Virus record (IMG/VR): IMGVR_UViG_3300043438_000288
Location: 1-42,797 of that record
Origin: a virus
Direction: 5' to 3' (one strand)
DNA length: 42,797 nt
The notes beneath the pieces were generated by a model, which did not search any database, was not told the DNA's origin, and saw only the letters and a list, made by a program, of their open reading frames with translations. The translations under genes and the position numbers were made by a program. Shown here piece after piece: positions 35,635-42,371 of the stretch (the stretch's first letter is position 1; each line of letters begins with the position of its first letter).

Positions 35635-36164
35635 TGGGTAATTCAGCACCAGAAAACAAGTCTTGGGCTGCTACTGTCATAAGCAAACTGAAGCCAAAAA
35701 GTGTTTTGGATATGGGTCCTGGTGAGGGTATTTATGGAAAAATTGTCCGCACATACTCGCCTAACACTGAAAAACTGGTAGGTGTAGAGATTTGGGCACC
35801 TTATGTAGAGCAGTTCCAACTTCGTGAGTTCTATGATGAAGTGTGGATTTGCGATGCTCGTATCTATTCTGACTTCAAATATGACTTAGTAATTCTAGGA
35901 GATGTTCTAGAGCATATGAGCAAAGAAGATGCTGTTGCTCTATGGAAAAAAATCTCTAAGCAAGCGAGGTACGCTCTTATCTCAGTCCCAATTATTCACT
36001 TCCCTCAGGGGATTCATCACGGTAATCCTTATGAAGTCCATGTAAAAGAAGACTGGACTAGCGAAGAAGTTATAGAAAGTTTTCCTGGCATAGTGGCTCA
36101 CGAAGACTTTGAAGTTACGGGCATTTACTTAGCAAAGTTTGACAATAGTAAGAAAAAGAAGTAG
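35634..36164 (+). CDS. Class I SAM-dependent methyltransferase
   Basis: This 176-residue protein has motif I SVLDMGPGEGIYG (residues about 23-35), an acidic residue at the end of strand 2 (LVGVEIW), and DLVILGDVLEHM at the motif IV/V area, followed by YALISVPI. This is the Methyltransf_11/23-like arrangement used for small molecules, lipids or nucleic acids; the DPPY or NPPY motif of DNA adenine methylases is absent. The substrate cannot be told. It sits next to the possible glycosyltransferase, so the pair may modify the same target, which is inference. Confidence 0.75.
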   Translation: MGNSAPENKSWAATVISKLKPKSVLDMGPGEGIYGKIVRTYSPNTEKLVGVEIWAPYVEQFQLREFYDEVWICDARIYSDFKYDLVILGDVLEHMSKEDAVALWKKISKQARYALISVPIIHFPQGIHHGNPYEVHVKEDWTSEEVIESFPGIVAHEDFEVTGIYLAKFDNSKKKK

Positions 36165-36195
36165 TATCTATAACACAAATGACAAAAGGACAATC

Positions 36196-36690
36196 ATGCA
36201 AACATTCGTACCACTTACCAGCACTGTAGACGACATTGCTAAGGTGCTTGACAACAAGCGTCTAAACAAGCAAGCCCTTGAGGGCTGGCAAATTCTTATG
36301 ACCCTGCTCGAACTAGACCCGCAAGGCAACCACCGTGTTCCTAAGGGCTGGTACAACCACCCTGCCGTAAAGATGTGGCGTGGACACGAGATGGCTCTCT
36401 TTATGTATGTCAACGCAATGGTCGAAGAGTGGAAGTCTCGTGGCTACAAGTCGACTATTGGGACTAAGGCTTGGGGCACTATCCAAGTTGCTATGTCTAA
36501 AGGCATTATTAGCGATAGCACACTAGATGCTCCGCAGTGGATTGAAGACAGAGACCTGTTTGAGCAAATAGCATCTAGCCACAGATTAGCCCTGCTCAAC
36601 AAAGACTACGAGTGGTACTCGCAGTTTGGTTGGGCTGAAGACACTGGCACTAAGCCAGAAACTTACGAATACATCTGGCCTGTGAACTAA
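36196..36690 (+). CDS. Pyrimidine dimer DNA glycosylase (T4 endonuclease V-like, Pyr_excise)
   Basis: The ATG at 36196 (MQTFVPL) is the better start: it begins at the family's usual N-terminus and has AAAAGGA upstream, whereas the 36139 start overlaps the methyltransferase and adds unrelated residues. This gives 164 residues. Key features of the Pyr_excise family (PF03013) are MQTFVP, VLDNKRLNKQALEGWQIL, GWYNHPAVKMWRGHEMAL and EEWKSRGYKS. T4 endonuclease V removes UV-induced pyrimidine dimers by glycosylase and lyase action. It would protect phage DNA from UV, which is plausible for a phage living in sunlit water. No second copy or photolyase is present in the window. Confidence 0.8.
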   Translation: MQTFVPLTSTVDDIAKVLDNKRLNKQALEGWQILMTLLELDPQGNHRVPKGWYNHPAVKMWRGHEMALFMYVNAMVEEWKSRGYKSTIGTKAWGTIQVAMSKGIISDSTLDAPQWIEDRDLFEQIASSHRLALLNKDYEWYSQFGWAEDTGTKPETYEYIWPVN

Positions 36691-36719
36691 ATAATAAACG
36701 GCGTGTTGCGCTGATTTAT

Positions 36720-36756
36720 TCTATAAAACAAGTTATTCTTTTATAGAGGTAATTCT
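36720..36756 (+). promoter_or_regulatory. 9-bp inverted repeat overlapping the ribosome binding site
   Basis: TCTATAAAA (36720-36728) and TTTTATAGA (36739-36747) form a perfect 9-bp inverted repeat around a 10-base loop. The right arm runs into the Shine-Dalgarno AGAGG (36745-36749) of the gene starting at 36757. Folding would partly hide the ribosome binding site, so translation could depend on temperature, a protein or upstream ribosomes. Alternatively it is an operator at DNA level, as TATAAA lies in the left arm. Confidence 0.5.
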
Positions 36757-37098
36757 ATGAAAGATTCACGCAAAGGCGAAACTCTATGGAGTGAGTGGTT
36801 CGGCAACGGCTACTCAAAAGAAACTCCAGAGTCGCTAGTCTTCTACACGGAAGACCATGTAGACATCCATAACGAAATAGTGAGACGCGCTCTAGCCTCT
36901 GCCATACAGCGAGACGGTACAACCGACTCTCTTGGCGAGGCTTTTCGTCTACTAGACGGTCCAGTATTAGTTAGTCACGGCTACGCTGGATTTATTGATG
37001 AAGAACTCACCCAATGTGATAAAGACGCAATGACAGCCTACGAAGACGAGGCAGAAAGCGTTCTACACATCACTTGGGTTGAGATAAATGGCAATTGA
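36757..37098 (+). CDS. Hypothetical protein
   Basis: This 113-residue protein is not recognised. It is acidic and rich in aromatic residues near the start (LWSEWFGNGY), with a helical middle (DIHNEIVRRALASAIQRDG) and a beta-containing end (AESVLHITWVEINGN). It has no signal peptide or membrane segment. It overlaps the whiB-like gene by 11 bp, so the two are probably translated together and may be functionally linked. The ribosome binding site is partly inside an inverted repeat. Confidence 0.6.
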   Translation: MKDSRKGETLWSEWFGNGYSKETPESLVFYTEDHVDIHNEIVRRALASAIQRDGTTDSLGEAFRLLDGPVLVSHGYAGFIDEELTQCDKDAMTAYEDEAESVLHITWVEINGN

Positions 37099-37555
37099 CG
37101 ACACTAACTGGCAAAGTGAGTCGCTCTGTGCCAAAAAAGAAAATGAGCACATGATTGAGTGGTTCTTCTCTGAAGAACCTGAGGAAAAGTATGCTGCTAA
37201 AAACTTATGCTTTAGTTGCCCTGTAAGAAAGGACTGTATCAAATATGCCCTTGAGCAAAAAGAAATTTGGGGTGTTTGGGGTGGCAGAGATGAAAACGAG
37301 ATTCGTAGGATTCTATCTGTCGATGCTAACGGTGACGAATATCGCAGAGGTCGCTACCCTCAGTGTCCTTTCTGTTTCGCTCGTACTAGCAAACTAAAGA
37401 CATACATTGTTGACTTGCCAGGTGGTGGTCGGTGGACTACCGCTCGTATGGTTGAGTGTACCGATTGTGGATTTGCTTGGCGTAGTCGCACAAGTGCCAA
37501 TGCGGTAAATGCTTATCACGCTCAGAAGAGCGACAAGAAAAAGCCTAAGAAGTAA
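37088..37555 (+). CDS. whiB: WhiB-family regulator fused to a C-terminal zinc ribbon
   Basis: This 155-residue protein has the four cysteines of a WhiB iron-sulfur cluster (C14, C41, C44, C50; FSCPVRKDC) and the hallmark turn WGVWGG (residues 61-66). WhiB proteins bind sigma factor SigA through the Fe-S domain and regulate transcription; phage WhiB proteins can alter host gene expression. After a linker there is a second metal site, CPFC (93-96) and CTDC (124-127) with Trp and Gly around it, as in zinc ribbons, and a basic tail (QKSDKKKPKK). Typical phage WhiB proteins end soon after the GVWGG region, so the ribbon is an extra domain. It ends 3 bp from the convergent metallophosphoesterase gene. 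Confidence 0.9.
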   Translation: MAIDDTNWQSESLCAKKENEHMIEWFFSEEPEEKYAAKNLCFSCPVRKDCIKYALEQKEIWGVWGGRDENEIRRILSVDANGDEYRRGRYPQCPFCFARTSKLKTYIVDLPGGGRWTTARMVECTDCGFAWRSRTSANAVNAYHAQKSDKKKPKK

Positions 37556-37558
37556 GTT

Positions 37559-38761
37559 TTACAGTCTTACTGGAATAACGCTAATGTTTTCGCGTGGGTC
37601 ATAATCTCCGCCAAACACCATTGTCAAAAGCCCTGGCTTTGATTCCATACCTGAACGGTCTCGGAACCACTCGCTACCAGGGTCAGTTGTTGGGCACTGA
37701 AGCCACAAGCGGTCGCCAATATCCATCGTGCGGAAGTTGTGGAAGTGTCCTGACACCCAAATGTCTGCCCCGCCTAGTGCGGTTTGACCAGCAGCGTGCC
37801 CAGACAAGAACTTCATAACATTATTCTGATTTGCTTGGTGTCCGTGAAAAAGTCCTAGCATTGTGCCGTTGACATCTACGGTAAGTGTTTGGTGCCCAGA
37901 TGATGGATAGCGAAACTCTACATGGGAGAGTGCTGGGTTTTCGGCGCAAGCATCTTGAACTGCTGAAGCAATCTCGACATTCCAACCATCTGCTGGGTCA
38001 GCGGCTACCTGACGAGTCACTTCATCGTGGTTTCCGTTGACTACTGGGACAATAATCCGCTCTGCTAGTGGGGCTAATGCTTTTATTTGAGCCATTAGCA
38101 ATCTTCTAGCAACACGCACCTGCTCGGTAAGTCCTAAGTCAGAAGATGCTAAACCTTGTAATCTTCCGTTCTGAGATACATTTCCCTCGACATGGTCGCC
38201 AGGTAGACCAAGAACAATAGTTCCTAGATTCATACCCATCTTTTGTAGACCCTTGAAGCGTGCTACTGATTGTTCGGTGAGGTTTAGTAAGCGGTCAATT
38301 GATTGCTGAGTACCGCCAGAGCCAGTCTTCTTACCGATTTGCTGGTCGCTAGGGAATACAGCATATGTGCCGTCGCCAGTAGCAATTTTGATTTTTCGGT
38401 CTGGTCGCCAATTCTTTACTTCATCAATAAGTTTCTCGGCGTCTAAGCGCTCTTCTTGCTCTACTGCTACTGGCAGTAGGTTTACTCGAACTGACTCAAG
38501 CCACTCTCCTGAGTAGGTCTGCCAGCGTGAGCGACGAAGTGAAGTCACTGACCAAGCGTTCGGGTCTAGGTCAAACTCTTCAAGAATAGTTTTACTATCT
38601 GGGACTTCCCCTGCGGGTCTTGGCTTAGAAATAACAAAACCACCCTTAGATTCATCTACATCTAAGCGTGGTCGCCAATCTTCTGGTGTATTCGTGTGTC
38701 GGGTATCAGAGCCAGATTTTCCTGGGCTTGACATATCCTCTAAACGGTCTGAAATAGACAT
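37559..38761 (-). CDS. Metallophosphoesterase (calcineurin-like, possibly Mre11-type)
   Basis: The best start is the ATG whose first base is 38761, overlapping the upstream stop (TAATG) with AGGA in front, giving 400 residues; an ATG 33 bases earlier would intrude into the neighbour. Metal-binding motifs are SDQQIGKK (about 138), GLPGDHVEGN (about 185-194), NGNHDEVTR (about 242-250), LFHGHQ (about 304-309) and WVSGHFHNF (about 335-343). This set fits the calcineurin-like superfamily, which includes the DNA nuclease Mre11 and cyclic-nucleotide or protein phosphatases; the aspartate of motif I sits in SDQQ rather than the classic DxH. The N-terminal 130 residues are a charged, partly disordered extension. 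It is one of three leftward genes. Confidence 0.8.
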   Translation of the reverse strand: MSISDRLEDMSSPGKSGSDTRHTNTPEDWRPRLDVDESKGGFVISKPRPAGEVPDSKTILEEFDLDPNAWSVTSLRRSRWQTYSGEWLESVRVNLLPVAVEQEERLDAEKLIDEVKNWRPDRKIKIATGDGTYAVFPSDQQIGKKTGSGGTQQSIDRLLNLTEQSVARFKGLQKMGMNLGTIVLGLPGDHVEGNVSQNGRLQGLASSDLGLTEQVRVARRLLMAQIKALAPLAERIIVPVVNGNHDEVTRQVAADPADGWNVEIASAVQDACAENPALSHVEFRYPSSGHQTLTVDVNGTMLGLFHGHQANQNNVMKFLSGHAAGQTALGGADIWVSGHFHNFRTMDIGDRLWLQCPTTDPGSEWFRDRSGMESKPGLLTMVFGGDYDPRENISVIPVRL

Positions 38762-39033
38762 TATTTTCCTGTCACTAGGTTGAAGCAACCGCAATCTTTG
38801 CGTCGGTGTCTGTCAACAGTACTTAGACTAATATCATAACCCTCTTCGCGAAGTATTCTGGAGAGCGCGACATTGCTAACTCTGCCTGGAACTCGGTCGG
38901 GGATTTCAAAAGTTTCAATGAGACTTTTCTTATCGTTTTCTGACAGGGCATCTCCCGAAAGCATTAGACCGATTTTGCAAGGTCTGATACTAGATTCTTT
39001 AGATGCTGACTGAAGTCGTTCTGATAGAGACAT
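38761..39033 (-). CDS. Small helix-turn-helix protein
   Basis: This 90-residue protein has AAAGGA upstream of its ATG. A helix-turn-helix-like region lies at about residues 50-80 (RVSNVALSRILREEGYDISL, STVDRHRRKDCGC), typical of small DNA-binding proteins including regulators and terminase small-subunit-like proteins. The N-terminus MSLSERLQS resembles MSISDRLED of the next gene. It is translationally coupled to the metallophosphoesterase through a TAATG overlap. A repressor or a DNA-targeting partner for the phosphoesterase are both possible. Confidence 0.65.
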   Translation of the reverse strand: MSLSERLQSASKESSIRPCKIGLMLSGDALSENDKKSLIETFEIPDRVPGRVSNVALSRILREEGYDISLSTVDRHRRKDCGCFNLVTGK

Positions 39034-39083
39034 AAGTAAATCCTTTGGTCAGTTGTGTCATTTTTTATCCTACCTTATAGCGG

Positions 39084-39425
39084 CTAGATATTAGTTTTTA
39101 TTTCCTGCTTCTTTGAGCGGCGTGTCTTTGTCGCTTCTACGGGCTGGGTTGGGATAAGAAACTCTTTTATAAGAGCCAATTCAGTTGTTGTTTTTAGGGC
39201 GTGAGACTCGATGGTGTTTACTCGGTCTGCTAGAGATGTGCCACCATTTTCCCAGAGTTGGTGCTCTACTCGGTCTAGGCGTTCAGCCAGTGTGCGACCA
39301 TTTTTATCAACGCCGATGGATTGACCGATTCGATTAGCAACTCTATAGATTGCTACTAGGGAGCCAATGATTACACCGACTGCCGTAATTACCGCTGCTA
39401 TGGTTAAAATAACTTCTTGAGGCAT
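39084..39425 (-). CDS. Membrane protein with coiled coil (DUF2746-like, possible holin)
   Basis: This 113-residue protein starts with a short N-terminus and one clear transmembrane segment (residues 4-28, EVILTIAAVITAVGVIIGS). It is followed by a helical, probably coiled-coil region (LAERLDRVEHQLWENGGTSL, ADRVNTIESHAL) and a basic tail (TKTRRSKKQEIK). The ENGGTSL motif and layout match DUF2746-type actinophage proteins, which are often placed near lysis genes. No endolysin is visible in this window, so a holin role is uncertain. Confidence 0.6.
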   Translation of the reverse strand: MPQEVILTIAAVITAVGVIIGSLVAIYRVANRIGQSIGVDKNGRTLAERLDRVEHQLWENGGTSLADRVNTIESHALKTTTELALIKEFLIPTQPVEATKTRRSKKQEIKTNI

Positions 39426-39629
39426 GGGCTAAAATAGAACTCTCACTTTGGTCTTCATAATGAAGAAGTCTTATGTATTAGTTTATCTAATAAACGAAAA
39501 GCCTATTTTTTCTTTTTGAAATTGGCGGCTTTGCTTGCTCTTTCTGAAATACAAAGTGCTACTATGGTGAGACTAGAACAACAAAAAATGATTGAGAGAC
39601 GGGTACCGTGGAGAGGCTTTTAGACACTG
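39426..39629. promoter_or_regulatory. Divergent intergenic region between leftward trio and prim-pol gene
   Basis: This 204-bp region separates the only leftward genes from a rightward gene, so it should contain promoters for both. It has a palindrome CTTCATAATGAAG at 39453-39465, an inverted repeat GTTTAT/ATAAAC at 39481-39495, a T-rich run at 39505-39516, and an extended -10-like TG-C-TACTAT at 39557-39565 on the plus strand. A -35 (TTGCTC) is possible at 39535-39540, but the spacing of 19 bp is long. A 19-codon ORF at 39564-39623 just before the prim-pol ATG may be chance. Confidence 0.5.
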
Positions 39630-42257
39630 ATGTCATCTGACCACATTGAAAGATTAAAAAAGGCAACCGATTGGTATGCCAAACAGGGGTGGAAAGTTCT
39701 TCCTTGCTACGGAATCAATGATTCTGGTCGCTGTACCTGTAATGGGCAACACGATGAACCTAAAGATGTGGGTAAGCACCCAGCCATTGGCGATTGGAAC
39801 ACCCGTGCTACCGATGAAGAAAATGTAGTACAGACTTGGTGGAACAACTCCCCTGAGCACAACATTGGCGTTGTCTGTCAGAAGTCTGGATTCTTTGTAA
39901 TTGATGTTGACCCTCGTTCTGGTGGCATCGACTCTTGGGAAAAGTTCCAAGAACTTATGGAGTATGACTTACCTGAAACCGTGGAAGCCTACACTGGTGC
40001 CTACACATACAGTGGTAAGAACTCTCGTGGTCGTCACATCTACTACAGAATTGCTGATAGCGAGAAACTAATCGGAAACCTGAAGACTCTAAATCTTCCA
40101 GGTATTGACATTAAGCACAACGGCTATGTCTTGCTTGCCCCGTCTCGCCACTTCTCTGGCGTGAACTACGAGTGGGTTGACGGTAAGGCTCCTTGGCAGA
40201 TTCCTATTGCGGAAGCCAATGAAAAACTGCTTTCAGTTTTGCGTAAAGGTGGTCGTAGAAACAGCGGGACTTCTCTTGGGGTCTATGACTGGGACTCTAT
40301 TACTGACTTAGAGTACCGCGGTGAGTCTGTAGACATCGCCAAGTTCCTTGAAGAAGGAATTGAAGAGGGCTCTCGTGCGGTAGATATCTATAAGTTGGCT
40401 TGTGCGCTTGCGAACAAGATGGGCGTTGACACTGAATACAAGCGTATGGCAATTGAAACGCTGATGATTCGCTTCAACTATGAAAAAGTTCGCCCGCCTA
40501 TGGAACTTGAGGGACCTAACTCTCTGCTAATGCACACTCGTCGTGCGATTGAGTTTGTCTCTGAAAATCCTGTCACCGAGCGTATCTGGCCAGGACTACA
40601 AACTTGGGCTGAGCAGAATAAGTCCCAAAATGGGATTACATATCAAGGTCAGACTGAGCGCGAAAGCACATCTGACCCAGATGATATGGAGATTTATCAG
40701 AGCACTGACTTACACGGAACCGTTGGCGGTGCTGTAGACGAGGCTGCTCGTAATGGAATCTCTATTGCCGAGGCTTTTGGTTCTGGCGATATCGATATTC
40801 CTAAAGACCCAGACGCAATCACTGAAGCAGAGGGTGGAACTCCAGGCAAGCGTTCACTCTCCGACATCGGTAATGGTCGTCGTCTTGTGGATTCTTTTGG
40901 TTCTTCTATCCGCTATACGCCTGGCATCGGCTGGTTTATTTGGAACGGTCAGTATTGGAAATCTGATGCTGAAGATTTAGGTATGCAGGAGTTGGCTAAG
41001 AAATTGGCTCCTATTATTGCTTCCGAAGTGTCGCAGTATGACGACCCAGATAAGAAAAACGATGTAGTCAAATGGGCTAACCAAGCCAAGGCTAATGGTC
41101 GCCTAAACGGTGCCATTGAGAGTTCCAACTCTGACCCCAGAATCACCACTTCGGTTGACAGTTGGGATGGCGACAAGCACCTGCTAGGTGTCGCAAACGG
41201 CGTAGTAGACCTCAAGACAGGCGAACTAATCAAGGGTAAGCCAGAACTCCACATCACCAAGAGAGCGCCTGTAGGGTACACACAGGGGCTCCGTAATGTG
41301 CGTTGGGAGCAGTTTATCGACTACGCCACTGGTGGCGATAAGGAACTTCAGGAGTGGCTACAGCGTGCTGCTGGGTACACCCTCACTGGGTTGAATACCC
41401 AAGATGTTATGTTCTTGGTTTACGGTCCACCAGGCTCTGGTAAGAACACATTTGTTGAAGCACTTGTAAAAGCATTAGGCACTCAGCAATACTCTTGGCC
41501 TTTGGATTCAAGCATCCTTGCTGCCAATGACGGCAACTCCAGTAGCACAGATTTATACCACTGGGCTGAGTTGCGTGGTCGCCGTATGGTTTGGGTTGAC
41601 GAGTTGCCAGACTCTGAGCGTCTAAAAGAGAACTCCGTGAAGAAACTAACTGGTTCATCTGAAATCTCTGCTCGTTCTCCGGGTGAGAAGCCGTTTACAT
41701 TTGAGTCCAGTGCCAAGTTGTGGGTTACTACTAACCACCGACCAATCATTACTGACGAGGCTATGTGGCGTCGTCTTCGACCGATTCCTTGGAGCAATGT
41801 TCCTGAGTCTCCAGACCCAGACCTAAAGGCTTACTTGTTTGACCCAGAGGGTGCTTTACCTGCTGTCCTGTCTTGGGCAGTCGAGGGTGCGATTCGGTAC
41901 TTGGGTTCTTCTGCTCGCGACCCTCTTGGTATGTGTTCTGCTGTCAAAGTTGCTAGCGAGATGTATCAAAAGAATGAAGACCGTATTGGTATGTTCCTTG
42001 AAGAAGAGACTAAAGAATCTAATGGTGGAGCGTTGGCAGTAAAGTCTCTATTCTCTGTCTACCGTATGTGGTCTGAAGACCGAGGTGAGCGGGCTATGAC
42101 TCAGATTGCGTTCCAGCGTAAATTGTCTGACCGTGGGCTGGACATTGTTGGTCAAGGTTCTCGTGCCGAGATTCAGAATATGGTTCTGATACCTAAGGCA
42201 GTACCGACATCGACTGATGTCAACTGGGATGCCATAACTAGATTTAACCGTTTCTAG
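39630..42257 (+). CDS. Primase-polymerase fused to D5-type superfamily 3 helicase
   Basis: This 875-residue protein carries a bifunctional primase-polymerase domain at residues about 10-200 (WYAKQGWKVLPCYGIND, HPAIGDWNTRATD, the catalytic VIDVDPR at about 90, and LPGIDIKHNGYVLLAPS). After a linker, residues about 430-800 form a D5_N/P4-type primase-helicase: VYGPPGSGKNTFVEAL (Walker A, about 597-612), MVWVDELPD (Walker B), ARSPGEKPFTFESSAKLWVT and the sensor TTNHRPI. Such proteins both unwind DNA and make primers. No strong Shine-Dalgarno is seen near the ATG at 39630. It sits far from the polymerase block but is likely part of the same replisome. Confidence 0.9.
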   Translation: MSSDHIERLKKATDWYAKQGWKVLPCYGINDSGRCTCNGQHDEPKDVGKHPAIGDWNTRATDEENVVQTWWNNSPEHNIGVVCQKSGFFVIDVDPRSGGIDSWEKFQELMEYDLPETVEAYTGAYTYSGKNSRGRHIYYRIADSEKLIGNLKTLNLPGIDIKHNGYVLLAPSRHFSGVNYEWVDGKAPWQIPIAEANEKLLSVLRKGGRRNSGTSLGVYDWDSITDLEYRGESVDIAKFLEEGIEEGSRAVDIYKLACALANKMGVDTEYKRMAIETLMIRFNYEKVRPPMELEGPNSLLMHTRRAIEFVSENPVTERIWPGLQTWAEQNKSQNGITYQGQTERESTSDPDDMEIYQSTDLHGTVGGAVDEAARNGISIAEAFGSGDIDIPKDPDAITEAEGGTPGKRSLSDIGNGRRLVDSFGSSIRYTPGIGWFIWNGQYWKSDAEDLGMQELAKKLAPIIASEVSQYDDPDKKNDVVKWANQAKANGRLNGAIESSNSDPRITTSVDSWDGDKHLLGVANGVVDLKTGELIKGKPELHITKRAPVGYTQGLRNVRWEQFIDYATGGDKELQEWLQRAAGYTLTGLNTQDVMFLVYGPPGSGKNTFVEALVKALGTQQYSWPLDSSILAANDGNSSSTDLYHWAELRGRRMVWVDELPDSERLKENSVKKLTGSSEISARSPGEKPFTFESSAKLWVTTNHRPIITDEAMWRRLRPIPWSNVPESPDPDLKAYLFDPEGALPAVLSWAVEGAIRYLGSSARDPLGMCSAVKVASEMYQKNEDRIGMFLEEETKESNGGALAVKSLFSVYRMWSEDRGERAMTQIAFQRKLSDRGLDIVGQGSRAEIQNMVLIPKAVPTSTDVNWDAITRFNRF

Positions 42258-42320
42258 ACTTAGATACTTACAGATATGTTGTAGAGTAAAAGAGTCTGGT
42301 TGCGGGAGAGTAACAAGACA

Positions 42321-42347
42321 GGGACTGGGGTCACAAGACCCCAGCCC
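42321..42347 (+). terminator. GC-rich hairpin after the prim-pol gene
   Basis: CTGGGGTC (42325-42332) and GACCCCAG (42337-42344) pair perfectly around the loop ACAA, and GGG (42321-42323) with CCC (42345-42347) extends the stem past one bulged A. No T-run follows (ACCTAATAG), so it may be a stabilising or processing element rather than a full intrinsic terminator. It lies in the 114-bp gap between the prim-pol gene and the glycosyltransferase. Confidence 0.55.
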
Positions 42348-42371
42348 CACCTAATAGAAAGATAAATACGC

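Noticed and set aside
35634-36164. The methyltransferase as a restriction-protecting DNA methylase
   Set aside because: It lacks DPPY/NPPY or the cytosine methylase PC motif, so protection of DNA bases by this enzyme cannot be claimed.
36139-36195. Upstream start of the pyrimidine dimer glycosylase
   Set aside because: It overlaps the methyltransferase end and adds residues unlike the family; MQTFVP at 36196 is the conserved N-terminus.
39460-39519. Short ORF MKKSYVLVYLINEK in the divergent region
   Set aside because: It lies over palindromes and a T-run, has no ribosome binding site, and is probably chance.
39564-39623. A 19-codon ORF just before the prim-pol gene
   Set aside because: It has no Shine-Dalgarno, and the likely -10 element overlaps its start codon; a leader peptide is possible but not supported.
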